29,393 nucleotides of DNA from an uncultured Gilliamella sp. (GTDB lineage: Bacteria; Pseudomonadota; Gammaproteobacteria; Enterobacterales; Enterobacteriaceae), in the NCBI GenBank assembly GCA_945291235.1, contig CALYQY010000020.1, positions 1 to 29,393 of the forward strand, in the 5' to 3' direction. The notes under the pieces are model-generated. The model was given only the letters and a program-made list of their open reading frames with translations, did no database searches and had not been told where the DNA came from. Both the position numbers and the translations under genes were made by a program. Position 1 is the first letter of the stretch. Each line of letters starts with the position of its first letter. Below are positions 7,624-17,364 of the stretch, in pieces.

Positions 7624-10600
7624 CTATGCCGCTGTGGTAACTTTTTCGATATTGACTAAAAACGATTTATACTCAGGCGTTTGTGAATTAGCATCGCCTA
7701 AGTGAGGTGTTAACTCATTAACCAAAAATCCTTTTTTCGTCTGGCCGGTAAATCCCCATACAATAGGAATGCCAATAGTTTCGATCTCTTTACCGTCAAC
7801 TGTTAAAGTTGGCAGGCGTTTAGTGACAACTGCTTTAGCCTTGATATAGCCTCGATATGAAGTGACTTTAACCATATCGCCCAGTTTTATGCCTTTTTTA
7901 CTTGCTAAATTCTCGCTAAGTTCAATAAATTGCTCTGGTTGCGTAATGGAGGCTAGCCTTGCATGTTGAGTCCAAAAATGGAAGTGTTCAGTAATACTGT
8001 AAGTGGTGCCGACATAAGGGAAATCATTGGCGCTACCTAAGCGAGCTAAATCTTCTTTAAATACTCTCGCAACCGGACTACTGACTTGTTTTGGATGCAT
8101 AGGGTTATTTGAAATTGGTGTTTCAAACGGTTCATAATGCTCCGGGAAAGGTCCGTCAACTAACCGATTTAAGCAAAATAATCCGCCTAAACCGTCGTTA
8201 TTCATAATAAATGCGCCAGCGCCTGAACTCGGTGGTAATGTAGCGGTAAAATCGGCGACATCATTACCCACCCAACTTGAGCCATTCCATTTAACTAATA
8301 CCCGTTTAGGATCCCATGGATTACCATTCTCATCAGCAGAAGCTCGGTTATACAGTACTCGGCGATTCATTGGCCAAGCCCACGCCCAGCCGGCATGCAC
8401 ACCTTTACCGGACGGATCGCTAGGATCTCGCCGCGCCATTTGGTTGCCTTGTTCAGTCCATGAGCCACAGAAAATCCAAATACCTGAAGAGGTGGTACCA
8501 TCGGCTTTCAATTGTGCAAAACCGCTCAATAATTGTCCTTTTTTCAGCACCACATTGCCATTAGCATCAGTGAGATCGGCTAGCGCTCGACCATTACACT
8601 CTTTGGCTAACTCTTCGGCTGCTGGTCCTTCTGGATCTTGATAATCCCAGGTTAGATTATCGATAGCTTCATGATAAGCACCACCTTCAAGGGCATATAG
8701 CTCTTTAATTCTTAAATAGATACGAGCAATGATTTCCGGATCGTAAAGTGATTCATATGGTGGTCTTGCCGCCGCCCAGTGCCATTGTAACAAGCGTGAA
8801 GAGTTAACGATTGTGCCGTTCTCCTCAGCAAAACAGTTCGAAGGTAGCCTAAAGACTTCAGTTTGGATTTTGCTAGAATCAACATCGTTAGACTCACCAT
8901 GATTTTTCCAAAATTCGGCTGTTTCGGTTGGTAGCGGGTCTATGCTCACTAAAAATTTTAAATTAGATAACCCTTCACGAATGCTGTTTTTATCCGGTAA
9001 AGCCGCAAGTGGATTAAAGCCTTGGCAGATAAAACCATTAGCTTGGCCGTCACGCATCATTTTACTAAATCGCAACATGTCGTAAGTTTGATCCCACTTA
9101 GGTAGCCAATCAAATCCCCAATTATTCTCTTTTGTGGCTTTATCGCCATACATGGATTTCATAAAGCTGATAAAAAATTTAGGATAATTCCCCCAAAAAT
9201 TGACCTCGTTGGGACCAAGCGGTTTTGGGGTTTTTTCATCTAAATACTGCTCAAGTGAAATTTGCGATTCTTTTGGTAAATCAAGATAAGCTGGCAGGCG
9301 ATTGGATAGCAAGCCCACATCGGTTAAACCTTGAATGTTAGAGTGTCCACGCAAGGCATTAATGCCTCCGCCCATAACGCCAATATTACCTAAAATCAGT
9401 TGAATCATTGCCGCTGTGCGGATAATTTGTGTGCCATAAGTGTGTTGTGTCCAACCTAACGCATATAAAAATGTCGCAGCTCTATCATTGGTTTTGGTGC
9501 TAGCTAAAGAACGACAAACGTGTAAAAAATTGTCAATCGGGCTACCGGTTATTTGATTAACCATTTCCGGCGTATAGCGGCTGACATGTTTTTTAAGCAG
9601 ATTCCAAACACAACGTGGATGGCTAAGGGTTTTATCTCTTAAGGCGTAGCCATTGTCATCTTTTTGGTAAGCCCAACTGGTCTGATCATACTGACGATTA
9701 GCCGCATCATAACCACTAAATAGTCCGGAAGCTTCATCAAAATTAAAATCATCCCGAACCAGTAAGCTGGCATTACTATGGGTGACTAAATAGTCAAAAT
9801 TAACTTCGTTATGCGTGATCAGATAATTAATCACTCCAAGTAAAAAAGCAATATCAGAGCCGGAGCGAATGGGGACATAATGGTCAGCTACCGAAGCTGT
9901 TCGATGAAACCGTGGATCAATAGCAATCAGTTCGGCGCCATTTGAAATTTTTGCTTCAATAGCCCATTTAAAGCCAACCGGGTGCGCTTCAGCCGCATTA
10001 CCGCCCATAACAATAACCACATTGGCATTTTTAATATCATTCCAATTGTTGGTCATGGCGCCACGACCATAGGTTGCCGCTAAGCTTGATACCGAAGGGC
10101 CATGGCAGACCCTAGCTTGCGTTTCAAGGCTTAACATACCCAGTGAACGGGCAATTTTAAACGCTAACCAACCAGTTTCATTACTGGCTGCTGAGGTCAC
10201 CGCCCAACCGGTTGTTGTCCAGCGATTAACGGTGGTACCTTGTTTATTTTTCTCGATAAAATTTTTGTCTCGGTCAGCTTTCATTAAGCGAGCGATACGG
10301 TCTATTGCGTCATCCCAACTAATGCGTTGCCACTTATCAGAGCCTGGCGCTCGATATTCCGGATATTTAACCCGTTGCTCGCTTTTAATATAATCGAGCA
10401 CACCAGCGCCTTTCGGACAAAGAGAACCTCGACTCACCGGATGATCAGGATCGCCTTCAATATGAAAAATCGAAGACTCGGCATTTTTAGCACCATCCCC
10501 ACGACTATAGAGCAACATGCCACATCCTACCGAACAATAGGTGCAGTTATTGCGTGTTTCTTTTGATTTTAATAGTTTATATTGGCGAGTTTGTGCAAGC

Positions 10601-10692
10601 GCTACATTGGGCGCAAATCCCAACGTAGCAACCGTTGTTCCTGCCATGCCACCAGCACAGATCTTAAAGAACTGTCTACGGTTAAATAGCAT
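7624..10692 (-). CDS. fdnG: Formate dehydrogenase-N alpha subunit, cysteine form
   Basis: Catalytic molybdopterin (bis-MGD) subunit, 1022 aa (E. coli 1015), oxidising formate to CO2 on the periplasmic side. It starts with a twin-arginine signal (FNRRQFFK, then a hydrophobic stretch ending ALAQ), so it should be exported folded. The [4Fe-4S] cysteines are C50, C53, C57 and C92. The active-site residue is Cys196 in ARVCHGP, read from TGC at 10107-10105; E. coli FdnG and FdoG have TGA-encoded selenocysteine at this place. The catalytic His197 follows. The frame is therefore continuous and no SECIS element is needed. AAGGAG lies 7 bases before the ATG. It is first in a minus-strand operon followed by fdnH, fdnI and fdhE. 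FdnG and FdoG are too alike to choose between by eye. Confidence 0.96.
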   Translation of the reverse strand: MLFNRRQFFKICAGGMAGTTVATLGFAPNVALAQTRQYKLLKSKETRNNCTYCSVGCGMLLYSRGDGAKNAESSIFHIEGDPDHPVSRGSLCPKGAGVLDYIKSEQRVKYPEYRAPGSDKWQRISWDDAIDRIARLMKADRDKNFIEKNKQGTTVNRWTTTGWAVTSAASNETGWLAFKIARSLGMLSLETQARVCHGPSVSSLAATYGRGAMTNNWNDIKNANVVIVMGGNAAEAHPVGFKWAIEAKISNGAELIAIDPRFHRTASVADHYVPIRSGSDIAFLLGVINYLITHNEVNFDYLVTHSNASLLVRDDFNFDEASGLFSGYDAANRQYDQTSWAYQKDDNGYALRDKTLSHPRCVWNLLKKHVSRYTPEMVNQITGSPIDNFLHVCRSLASTKTNDRAATFLYALGWTQHTYGTQIIRTAAMIQLILGNIGVMGGGINALRGHSNIQGLTDVGLLSNRLPAYLDLPKESQISLEQYLDEKTPKPLGPNEVNFWGNYPKFFISFMKSMYGDKATKENNWGFDWLPKWDQTYDMLRFSKMMRDGQANGFICQGFNPLAALPDKNSIREGLSNLKFLVSIDPLPTETAEFWKNHGESNDVDSSKIQTEVFRLPSNCFAEENGTIVNSSRLLQWHWAAARPPYESLYDPEIIARIYLRIKELYALEGGAYHEAIDNLTWDYQDPEGPAAEELAKECNGRALADLTDANGNVVLKKGQLLSGFAQLKADGTTSSGIWIFCGSWTEQGNQMARRDPSDPSGKGVHAGWAWAWPMNRRVLYNRASADENGNPWDPKRVLVKWNGSSWVGNDVADFTATLPPSSGAGAFIMNNDGLGGLFCLNRLVDGPFPEHYEPFETPISNNPMHPKQVSSPVARVFKEDLARLGSANDFPYVGTTYSITEHFHFWTQHARLASITQPEQFIELSENLASKKGIKLGDMVKVTSYRGYIKAKAVVTKRLPTLTVDGKEIETIGIPIVWGFTGQTKKGFLVNELTPHLGDANSQTPEYKSFLVNIEKVTTAA

Positions 10693-10829
10693 ATGAACTC
10701 CTTAAAAAGCTGACATTACATTATTAAATTTATTATGTTGGAAGCAGTAAAAAACATCCCTATTAATTGTAATGATAATATTTAATTGACCGGAAATAAA
10801 GGGAAAAACAAGTACAAAAATGTAAAGTT

Positions 10830-10843
10830 TTGACATATGTCAA
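10830..10843. promoter_or_regulatory. FNR-like palindrome upstream of fdnG
   Basis: TTGACATATGTCAA is a perfect 14-bp palindrome that fits the FNR site TTGAT-N4-ATCAA except for the innermost T/A of each half. Its centre is about 144 bp before the fdnG ATG and about 68 bp before the start predicted from the TATTAT -10. E. coli fdnG is FNR-activated, which supports the reading, but binding is inferred. Confidence 0.5.
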
Positions 10844-10963
10844 ATAAATGGGGCTGAATTAATAAAAAAAATAGAAATCTGTTGAATAATCTCGATTATT
10901 CATGCAAAAAATTAAGATTTAAGCTGTGTTTTAGTGTAAAAAAATGAAGTATTGTATTATTGT

Positions 10964-10990
10964 CTTGCTCATGGGAAGTTCATGAGCAAG
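10964..10990 (-). terminator. Hairpin downstream of plsB
   Basis: CTTGCTCATG / CATGAGCAAG form a perfect 10-bp stem with a 7-base loop, starting 26 bases after the plsB stop codon. The minus-strand sequence after it (ACAATAATAC) is AT-rich but lacks a T-run, so this is a probable rather than classical terminator. Confidence 0.55.
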
Positions 10991-11016
10991 ATTATCCAAA
11001 ATAGGCGTTAATTTAT

Positions 11017-13443
11017 CTACTTATCAAGTGGATTAATTTCATCAATCGTTTGCATCACTCGGGCGGTGATAAGGGGTTTAAGAATGTTATTCATAGCCTC
11101 AATTTTCGGCAAGTTAGCATCGCCTTTATCATCTAAATAACCCTGCTCTCGCATTGAACTGACCAATGCTGAAAAAACGCCTTTATCGAAAAATTCAGGT
11201 GCATTAATACCATGTAAAACTGATAATCTTTCAGCAATAAGGCGTGCTTCTTTCTCTAGCGTGCCTCGGCTAATGCTTGGATCTTTTTGCAATAACGAAA
11301 AAGCAATAACGTAACGCTGTAATGTATCTTTAGAAGATGAAGAGAGTAATTGCAATCCCGACATTTTTAAATAATTCAATGTTAATTTATCCGGAGAATA
11401 ACTGATCAAATTCAACTCAGCATAAGCGTCAATAATCTGATGAACATATTGAGTTAATTGCTCATCGTTATGATAAAGAAACAGTTCCGATTTAATTAAC
11501 GGGAACAGCAATTTCACTTGCTCAACAACCTCTTGTGATGAGATTCGATTATGCTTTAACAGAATTCTGGCAACAATGGCTGGAATAATTAACAAATGTT
11601 GAATATTGTTGCGGTAATACGTCATTAAAATGGCTTGTTCGGCTGTAAGCCCAACAATTTCACCCGCTTCATCGGTTGTGATGACAAATTTACCCATTTG
11701 TTTAGCATGCTCGAATAACTCTTCGGGCGTCTGATCGGGAATGGTTATCAAATCCGAATAAGGAATGCTTTTAAATAGTTTAATCAAATAACTGATATGC
11801 TCAAGCAATCTCACTTTAGTTAGCGCTCGTTGATCGGCTGCTAATAAGATCGAGCAACATAAGTTCATTGCATTAATTGCCGCTGATGAGTTAATGCGCT
11901 CCATAATCTCTTTAGCCAACAAATTGGTTGTCGGTGTCAGCCAGTTCGGGCGCACTGTGCCGGTTGGTTCGATAGCATCTCGCCATTGCGGAACTTGTTG
12001 CGTTAAAAATTGGTTTAAAGGTATAGGGTGACCAAAATTGACATAACCATAACCCAATTTTTTCAGTTTTAAAAAGGCTTTAATGGTGCGCCATAAACTC
12101 TCTTTCTTTTTTTGAGCGCCACGCAGTTCATTGGCATAAGTGGCAACTTCTAAAACATGCTCGTAGCCGATATAGACCGGAACAATAGTGATCGGTCTTG
12201 CATCGCCACGCAAAAGTGTTTGAACGGTCATCATTAACATCCCCGTTTTCGGATCGAGCAATCGACCGGTACGTGAACGTCCACCCTCGATAAAGTATTC
12301 AACCGCATAACCACGGATAAATAGTTCAGCAAGATATTCCCGAAAAACAGAAGTATAAAGTTTATTGCCTCGAAACGAACGGCGAATAAAAAATGCTCCC
12401 AATCGTCTAAAAATCGGACCAGCAGGCCAGAAATTGAGATTAATACCAGCGGCAATATGTGGCGGTACTAATCCTTGACGATACAGAACATAGGATAATA
12501 ACAGGTAATCCATATGACTTCGATGACAAGGTGCGTAGACAATTTCATGACCATTTTGAGCCAGTTCTCGCACCGGGTCAGCATTGGTAACTTTTAAGCC
12601 TTGATAGAGCCTATTCCATGCCCAAGTCAGTACAAAATCGGTGATACGCAGCATTCGGTAAGAAAAGTTAGCGGCAATCTCATTTAACATCGCTAACGCA
12701 TTTCTTTGCGCTTTCTCTTGACTGATATTTTTACTTTTCGCTTCTTCTTCGATCGCTTCAGCTAATCCCGGTTTTTTAAGTAAACCGTTGAGCATCTCTT
12801 GTCTGACCGGCAATTTAGGTCCGACTGAAGCCATTCTCTGTTTAGCAAAATGAATTCGGGCAACACGAGCTAATTTATGAGCTAATACCGAAATATCTTG
12901 CTGCTTATCGTTCTGTAAAGCTTTAAACGATACTGTACGGGAAAAACGGGTATAGCAGTCTCGACCTGATACCATGATTTTATATAATTTATAAGTTGCA
13001 CCAAGCACTTGCAACGTAGGTTTCTTTTTTCCTTCTTTATCCGGGCTACGTCCAAACATAACCGAAACCGGTAACATTTGGATATCCAGATCTTCATTTT
13101 GCTGATGCGCCGAAATATAGTCTTTTAAAATATCGATAGACATATTTTGCAGCTGGTTAGAAGCAAAAAAGCCAGGACCTTTATCAATATAGATAAAAGC
13201 CGGCACAATTTTGCCATTAATATCGATCCCTTTTAATGGATCAGGTAAATCATAACGTAAACACAGCGAACGAACGACCATTAAATCGATCTGAGAGTTA
13301 TAAGGTAGTACATATAAGATAGGTCTATTGGTATCCAAATCTAATTCAGTAATTGGATCGGTCGGAATCGGTTTGCTTTTGACAAAAAGCTTAACCGGGA
13401 TCTGAATTAGTGACAAATAGATTTTAGTCCACCAAGGAAACAT
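11017..13443 (-). CDS. plsB: Glycerol-3-phosphate 1-O-acyltransferase PlsB
   Basis: Inner-membrane-associated enzyme that acylates sn-glycerol 3-phosphate with acyl-ACP or acyl-CoA, the first step of phospholipid synthesis. Length 808 aa (E. coli 807). The acyltransferase HX4D motif is HRSHMD at about 307-312. Further family blocks follow: GAFFIRRSF, then EYFIEGGRSRTGR (about 377-389) and ITIVPVYIGYEH. C-terminal blocks NNIQHLLIIPA and RLSVLHGINAPEFFDK match the E. coli protein closely. AGAGG precedes the ATG by about nine bases. It stands alone, with neither dgkA nor lexA beside it as in E. coli, and a hairpin follows it. The upstream 233-bp gap (13444-13676) carries a TATATC -10 candidate and the palindrome AAGTATATACTT (13579-13590). 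Confidence 0.96.
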   Translation of the reverse strand: MFPWWTKIYLSLIQIPVKLFVKSKPIPTDPITELDLDTNRPILYVLPYNSQIDLMVVRSLCLRYDLPDPLKGIDINGKIVPAFIYIDKGPGFFASNQLQNMSIDILKDYISAHQQNEDLDIQMLPVSVMFGRSPDKEGKKKPTLQVLGATYKLYKIMVSGRDCYTRFSRTVSFKALQNDKQQDISVLAHKLARVARIHFAKQRMASVGPKLPVRQEMLNGLLKKPGLAEAIEEEAKSKNISQEKAQRNALAMLNEIAANFSYRMLRITDFVLTWAWNRLYQGLKVTNADPVRELAQNGHEIVYAPCHRSHMDYLLLSYVLYRQGLVPPHIAAGINLNFWPAGPIFRRLGAFFIRRSFRGNKLYTSVFREYLAELFIRGYAVEYFIEGGRSRTGRLLDPKTGMLMMTVQTLLRGDARPITIVPVYIGYEHVLEVATYANELRGAQKKKESLWRTIKAFLKLKKLGYGYVNFGHPIPLNQFLTQQVPQWRDAIEPTGTVRPNWLTPTTNLLAKEIMERINSSAAINAMNLCCSILLAADQRALTKVRLLEHISYLIKLFKSIPYSDLITIPDQTPEELFEHAKQMGKFVITTDEAGEIVGLTAEQAILMTYYRNNIQHLLIIPAIVARILLKHNRISSQEVVEQVKLLFPLIKSELFLYHNDEQLTQYVHQIIDAYAELNLISYSPDKLTLNYLKMSGLQLLSSSSKDTLQRYVIAFSLLQKDPSISRGTLEKEARLIAERLSVLHGINAPEFFDKGVFSALVSSMREQGYLDDKGDANLPKIEAMNNILKPLITARVMQTIDEINPLDK

Positions 13444-13676
13444 AAAGATAAACCTCTTAATTTACTGCTAATGATATACTTAAATAACTTAAGGTTAATT
13501 CGCCAACCCGATATGAAATGAGCGTTTAAGCCATAAAAAATTATTAGCTCTCATTATTTTCAATCAGAGAGCCTAATTAAGTATATACTTGTTAAAGTTC
13601 AACCGTAAGCAAATTTGCACAATCTTTCAGCTATGTGCGTTCAACTGCTTGAAAATTCGGTTATCATAACAGCGTA

Positions 13677-15719
13677 TTATAAAGGTTTATTGATATCAAC
13701 TCCACGTACTTTGTTGGCTTTAATTCTTTCTAAGCGTTGAATTAAGGTGATCACATCTCGTCCTTCACGCATTCCGTCAATAAGTTTGCGAGCCTGCTTA
13801 TTATCACCAATTTTATGAAAAATATAGTTATGTGCTTTGGCGTGCTCAATAAATGCAGCGCTATAAGTATTTTCACTTTGCATACCCAGACAAACAAAAC
13901 CGTAATCGAAAGGTAGTTTAAATTGGTTGCCGTCTTTATCGCTTACCAAAAAGTAATCGTCGGCGACTTCTAATAAAGTCGTTGATAAATGAACATTTAC
14001 TCCATTGTGATTAAGCATTGTCATCATGGAAATTCGACCAATATAATCTAAATCTTCTGCCATAGCCGATTTCATTTCGACAATCGAGACATCTTTAGCC
14101 TTGTTTTCTGAAAAATATTCCACCACATCCAAACCGACGGCGCCACCACCAATCACCACCACTTTTTTATTAGGAATATCGGTAAATTGTGAAAAATCTT
14201 GCATAATATCGAAGATCGAAAACACCTTACGATTATTCGATTGCAGTTGAGCTTGCAAGCCTTTAATTGGTGGCAAAAGGGGCTTTGAACCGGTAGCACT
14301 CACCACTAAGTCTGGCTTAAGACTTTCGATAACTTCTGGTGTTGCTGTCGTATTTAGCTTAATGGTCAGATTTTTTAATTTTTTTGCCCGATTAATTAAA
14401 AATTTAGGTAAATCGGCAATGCGTGCTTTATAAGGAAAGCGTGAAATCATCATTGAAAGTCCACCTAAAAAAGGTTTTTCCTCAAATAAAGTGACTTTAC
14501 AGCCAACTTCAGCTGCGCTGCATGCTGCTTCAAGACCTGCCGTTCCGCCGCCAATAACCACAACATTAATTGGTGTTGAAATTTGATAACGTTTGTAGTC
14601 TTCGTAGCTAATAATATCGGGATTAACCGTGCAGCGAATCGGTTTAGAACGAGCGATACGATGATGGGCACAACCAATATTGCACGAGATACATTTTCTT
14701 AACGTATCAAGTTCGTTATTTTGCACTTTTTCAACCCAATAAGGCTCTGCAATCAATCCACGACCCAACACCACAAAATCAGCGGTGCCTTCTTCAATGG
14801 TTTTAGCAATAATTGCCGGATCGCGAAAATTACCCGATGCAATTGTTGGCTTATTAAATTTATCACGCACGGCTTTAGCCATATAAGCACGCCAGCCGTC
14901 CGGTAAGTTCATCTGATCGATTTGAAATTGAATCGTATCATTTTGTGCCGCTGACACATCAAACACATCCACTCCGTCAGCAAGGTATTGAAGAATTTCT
15001 AACGTATCATCTAAACTATTACCGCCGTCGACAAAATCAACTGCACTAATGCGTAATAAAATTGGGAAATATGGTCCAACTTTTGTGCGCATCTCATCAA
15101 TAACCATTCGAATAAGGCGAGAACGATTTTCTGCGCTGCCACCAAATTCATCGGTACGCCGATTATAGATTGGTGATAAAAATTGACTCAGCAAATAGGA
15201 GTGCCCACCATGAATTTCAACGGCATCAAAGCCTGCCCGCTGAGCACGTTGAGCGGCAAGCCCGTATTGTTTAACAATTTCATTAAGCTCTTCAACCGTT
15301 GCCGGTCTTGGTACATTACCGCCGGTTTTAGACGGGATATTCGACGATGAAATCGGTTGTAAACCATTTAAACGACCGGGATAGGCTGATGCGCCGGCAT
15401 GATTAATTTGCACGGCAACCGATGCGCCATGTTTATGCATTCGCTCGGTAAATTTAAACAGACCGGGGATATACTGATCATTATCGATTCTCAGTTGGGT
15501 TGTGCCATTGGTACCATAGGGAAAATCAACACAGACATTTTCAAGGATAATAAGCCCAGTCCCGCCTTTTGCTCGTTGTTCGTAGTACTGAATATGGTCT
15601 TCAACCATTTCCCCGTTAAGGGTGGCGAAGTTGGTGCCAATAGGCGGCATAACAATCCGATTACGAATAGTTGTTCTGTTAATCACGAACGGTTCAAATA
15701 TAGCTGAAAGATTAGGCAT
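13677..15719 (-). CDS. Old-Yellow-Enzyme-type Fe-S flavoprotein, FadH/BaiCD-like enoate reductase
   Basis: Three-part enzyme of 680 aa, resembling 2,4-dienoyl-CoA reductase (FadH), BaiCD and trimethylamine dehydrogenase. Residues about 1-335 form the FMN-binding TIM barrel (RIVMPPIG; EIHGGHSYLLSQFLSP at 168-183 with the active-site Tyr175; RRTDEFGG). A [4Fe-4S] site follows at C343, C346, C350 and C363. Residues about 383-680 hold FAD and NAD(P)H modules, with VVVIGGGTAGLEA at 386-398 and a second VVVIGGGAVGLD. Such enzymes reduce activated C=C bonds with NAD(P)H. Shikimate is itself an alpha,beta-unsaturated acid, and the neighbours are quinate/shikimate genes, so a cyclic enoate is a plausible substrate; this is inference. 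AAAGGAG precedes the ATG. A hairpin separates it from the upstream gene, so it may have its own promoter. Confidence 0.85.
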   Translation of the reverse strand: MPNLSAIFEPFVINRTTIRNRIVMPPIGTNFATLNGEMVEDHIQYYEQRAKGGTGLIILENVCVDFPYGTNGTTQLRIDNDQYIPGLFKFTERMHKHGASVAVQINHAGASAYPGRLNGLQPISSSNIPSKTGGNVPRPATVEELNEIVKQYGLAAQRAQRAGFDAVEIHGGHSYLLSQFLSPIYNRRTDEFGGSAENRSRLIRMVIDEMRTKVGPYFPILLRISAVDFVDGGNSLDDTLEILQYLADGVDVFDVSAAQNDTIQFQIDQMNLPDGWRAYMAKAVRDKFNKPTIASGNFRDPAIIAKTIEEGTADFVVLGRGLIAEPYWVEKVQNNELDTLRKCISCNIGCAHHRIARSKPIRCTVNPDIISYEDYKRYQISTPINVVVIGGGTAGLEAACSAAEVGCKVTLFEEKPFLGGLSMMISRFPYKARIADLPKFLINRAKKLKNLTIKLNTTATPEVIESLKPDLVVSATGSKPLLPPIKGLQAQLQSNNRKVFSIFDIMQDFSQFTDIPNKKVVVIGGGAVGLDVVEYFSENKAKDVSIVEMKSAMAEDLDYIGRISMMTMLNHNGVNVHLSTTLLEVADDYFLVSDKDGNQFKLPFDYGFVCLGMQSENTYSAAFIEHAKAHNYIFHKIGDNKQARKLIDGMREGRDVITLIQRLERIKANKVRGVDINKPL

Positions 15720-15865
15720 ATTTGGCTCCTTTTTATTAAATAATTTTCTTAATATCCGTTAAATATTTTTGGGTTTTAAAAAATTATTGATGAAAAATTT
15801 TATATATATATTTTATTAATTTTATTAAATCGATTCATTTTATCTATAAATCACTTAAAACGATA

Positions 15866-15897
15866 ATGGCTCGCATCTGTTGCTCGATGCGAGCCAT
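15866..15897 (-). terminator. Strong hairpin between ABM monooxygenase and flavoprotein genes
   Basis: ATGGCTCGCATC / GATGCGAGCCAT is a perfect 12-bp GC-rich stem with an 8-base loop, 18 bases past the stop at 15916. On the minus strand it is followed by TATCGTTTTAAG, a short T-run. It probably terminates or attenuates the upstream operon before the flavoprotein gene. Confidence 0.7.
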
Positions 15898-15915
15898 GTG
15901 TAATAACTAACTTAG

Positions 15916-16206
15916 TTAATTAAATTTTTTTGTTATATAACACTCTCTACCGACTAATTTGTCATTGAGAAACGTTTTAAATGCTAAAAAATGCGCTGTG
16001 TTTTGATGATGCTCTAACGCTTGCCTGCTAGCCCATGTTTCAGTAAAGATAAACGTATTAGAATCGCTCAAATCAATGCCCAGATCATAGGCAACACAAC
16101 CTGATTCTTTTCTGCTAAGCGCAATTATTTGCTCGGCCGCTTGGCGGTATGCTTCAACAAAAGCCGGTTTAACGTGATGTATTGCGATGATTGACAATTC
16201 ACTCAT
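15916..16206 (-). CDS. ABM/YgiN-like putative quinol monooxygenase
   Basis: Small dimeric alpha-beta barrel protein, 96 aa, of the antibiotic-biosynthesis-monooxygenase family that includes YgiN. Typical features are the opening IIAIHHVKP, the central ESGCVAYDLGID, and FIFTETWASRQALEHHQNTAHFLAF, where the E-x-W and H-x-x-T/S-x-H-F patterns are the family hallmarks. Some members oxidise quinols without a cofactor; others have no proven reaction. GGGAG precedes the ATG. It lies 111 bp after the SDR gene in the quinate/shikimate-type cluster, which suggests handling of a phenolic or quinoid product, or of a side product. The family assignment is good; the reaction is not established. Confidence 0.8.
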   Translation of the reverse strand: MSELSIIAIHHVKPAFVEAYRQAAEQIIALSRKESGCVAYDLGIDLSDSNTFIFTETWASRQALEHHQNTAHFLAFKTFLNDKLVGRECYITKKFN

Positions 16207-16317
16207 CGAAGCTCCCTATATTCTTTCGTTTGTTATCATTGATTATGAGTTAACTTTTAATATTCACGACCGCTAACATAAGCTATCTTGACAATAGCTA
16301 TTTGCCATTGCGGTTTA

Positions 16318-17166
16318 CTATTTTTTATTTGCGTTAAGTGCTGCATGCTGTTCAATGGCAAATTGACGACGCCCACCCGGACGAGGCACTAAATCGCCTA
16401 ACATCACTTCATACCCACCGTCGACAACCAGCTCAGTTCCGTTAGAGTAATCCGAACGTTTACTGGCTAAATATAAAACGGCGTTGGCAATATCAATGGT
16501 TTCACCAATACGTCGGCTGGCTATCATACGTGTTCGCCCTTGTTCAACTTCTTTATCTTCATAGAATTTTCTTGATAACGGCGTTTTGACAAAGCACGGG
16601 CATACTGCATTACTGCGAATACCAAATTGCCCCCATTCTGCAGCAAACTGTTTAGATAGCATTGATACCCCGGCTTTAGTTGGACTATAAGCGCCACTGT
16701 ATGTTTCGGGTGTATGAGAAGCAACGGTTGAGATATGCACCATACGCCCCGATTTTTGCTCAATCATCAAGCGCCCAAAGCGTTGTGACATTAAAAAATA
16801 ACCGGTTAAATTAATATTGACTGTCGTTTTCCATTCATCAAGTGGCAAATCCTCAATGGGACAAAAACGCAAAATAGCTGCGGTGTTAACCAGCACATCA
16901 CAGCGACCGAATACTTGTTTTACTTTGGCAACAGCGGCATCAACCTGTTCTTCAATTGTGGTGTTACACGCAATACCGATCGCTTGTATTCCATACTGCT
17001 TTGTGAGCTCTTTGGCAAATTGTTGGCATTTGGCTTCATCTAAATCAATCAATACCAAATTTGCTTTTTGTTTAGCAAATTCACGGCAAATTTCTAACCC
17101 CATACCGCCCATAGCGCCAGTGACGACACAGACATCATTTTCTAACCCTAACCAACTTTGGCTCAT
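16318..17166 (-). CDS. Short-chain dehydrogenase/reductase
   Basis: Classical SDR, 282 aa, with a Rossmann fold. The nucleotide motif is TGAMGGMG (16-23) and Asp41 in LIDLDE ends strand 2, which favours NAD over NADP. The NNAG equivalent is NTAA (94-97). The catalytic set is Ser146 (HISTVAS), Tyr160 and Lys164 (YSPTK), with Asn118 in NINLTGY. It has a C-terminal extension of about 25 residues after DGGYEVMLGDL. TAGGAG precedes the ATG. Placement between aroD and the monooxygenase gene suggests oxidation or reduction of a hydroxyl on a cyclic intermediate. Gluconate 5-dehydrogenase-like activity is an equally possible reading from sequence alone. Confidence 0.85.
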   Translation of the reverse strand: MSQSWLGLENDVCVVTGAMGGMGLEICREFAKQKANLVLIDLDEAKCQQFAKELTKQYGIQAIGIACNTTIEEQVDAAVAKVKQVFGRCDVLVNTAAILRFCPIEDLPLDEWKTTVNINLTGYFLMSQRFGRLMIEQKSGRMVHISTVASHTPETYSGAYSPTKAGVSMLSKQFAAEWGQFGIRSNAVCPCFVKTPLSRKFYEDKEVEQGRTRMIASRRIGETIDIANAVLYLASKRSDYSNGTELVVDGGYEVMLGDLVPRPGGRRQFAIEQHAALNANKK

Positions 17167-17305
17167 AAAAAACTCCTATTTCGTAAACTTGTTAACGACC
17201 GCTAAGTAAACGGTTTTTGCTTGTTATTTATTGCTTATTATTGTTTAAACAGTGTTGCGATAATAATTTAGCTAAATATTTAATTATTTATTGCGCGATT
17301 AATTT

Positions 17306-17364
17306 AACTATCTATTTAGCTATCTATTTAACTACCTATCTATTTAACGACCTATTTATTTAAC
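17306..17364. repeat. Short tandem repeat reaching the aroD stop codon
   Basis: Imperfect copies of a 12-16 bp unit built on TATCTATTTAAC run back to back, with variants TATCTATTTAGC, TACCTATCTATTTAAC and GACCTATTTATTTAAC. The last copy supplies the aroD stop codon (17360-17362). It looks like slippage-prone repeat DNA rather than a coding or structured element. Confidence 0.6.

Larger units (their letters stand above)
10693..11016. other. fdnG upstream region and plsB 3' region
   Basis: This 324-bp AT-rich gap carries the fdnG Shine-Dalgarno, a minus-strand TATTAT -10 candidate (10775-10780), the FNR-like palindrome (10830-10843) and the plsB-distal hairpin (10964-10990). No gene is visible. 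Confidence 0.5.

Noticed and set aside
7624..10692. In-frame TGA/SECIS selenocysteine site expected in FdnG
   Set aside because: The codon is TGC and the reading frame is continuous; no selenocysteine is needed.
13579..13590. Palindrome AAGTATATACTT upstream of plsB
   Set aside because: Short and made mostly of A and T, so likely to arise by chance in this DNA; no known regulator site matches it.
15399..15707. Plus-strand open frame of 102 codons opposite the flavoprotein gene
   Set aside because: It is fully antisense to the well-supported flavin-domain coding sequence and has no recognisable protein features or ribosome site.
16817..17209. Plus-strand open frame of 130 codons opposite the SDR gene
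   Set aside because: Antisense to clear SDR motifs; its length reflects the codon pattern of the real gene.
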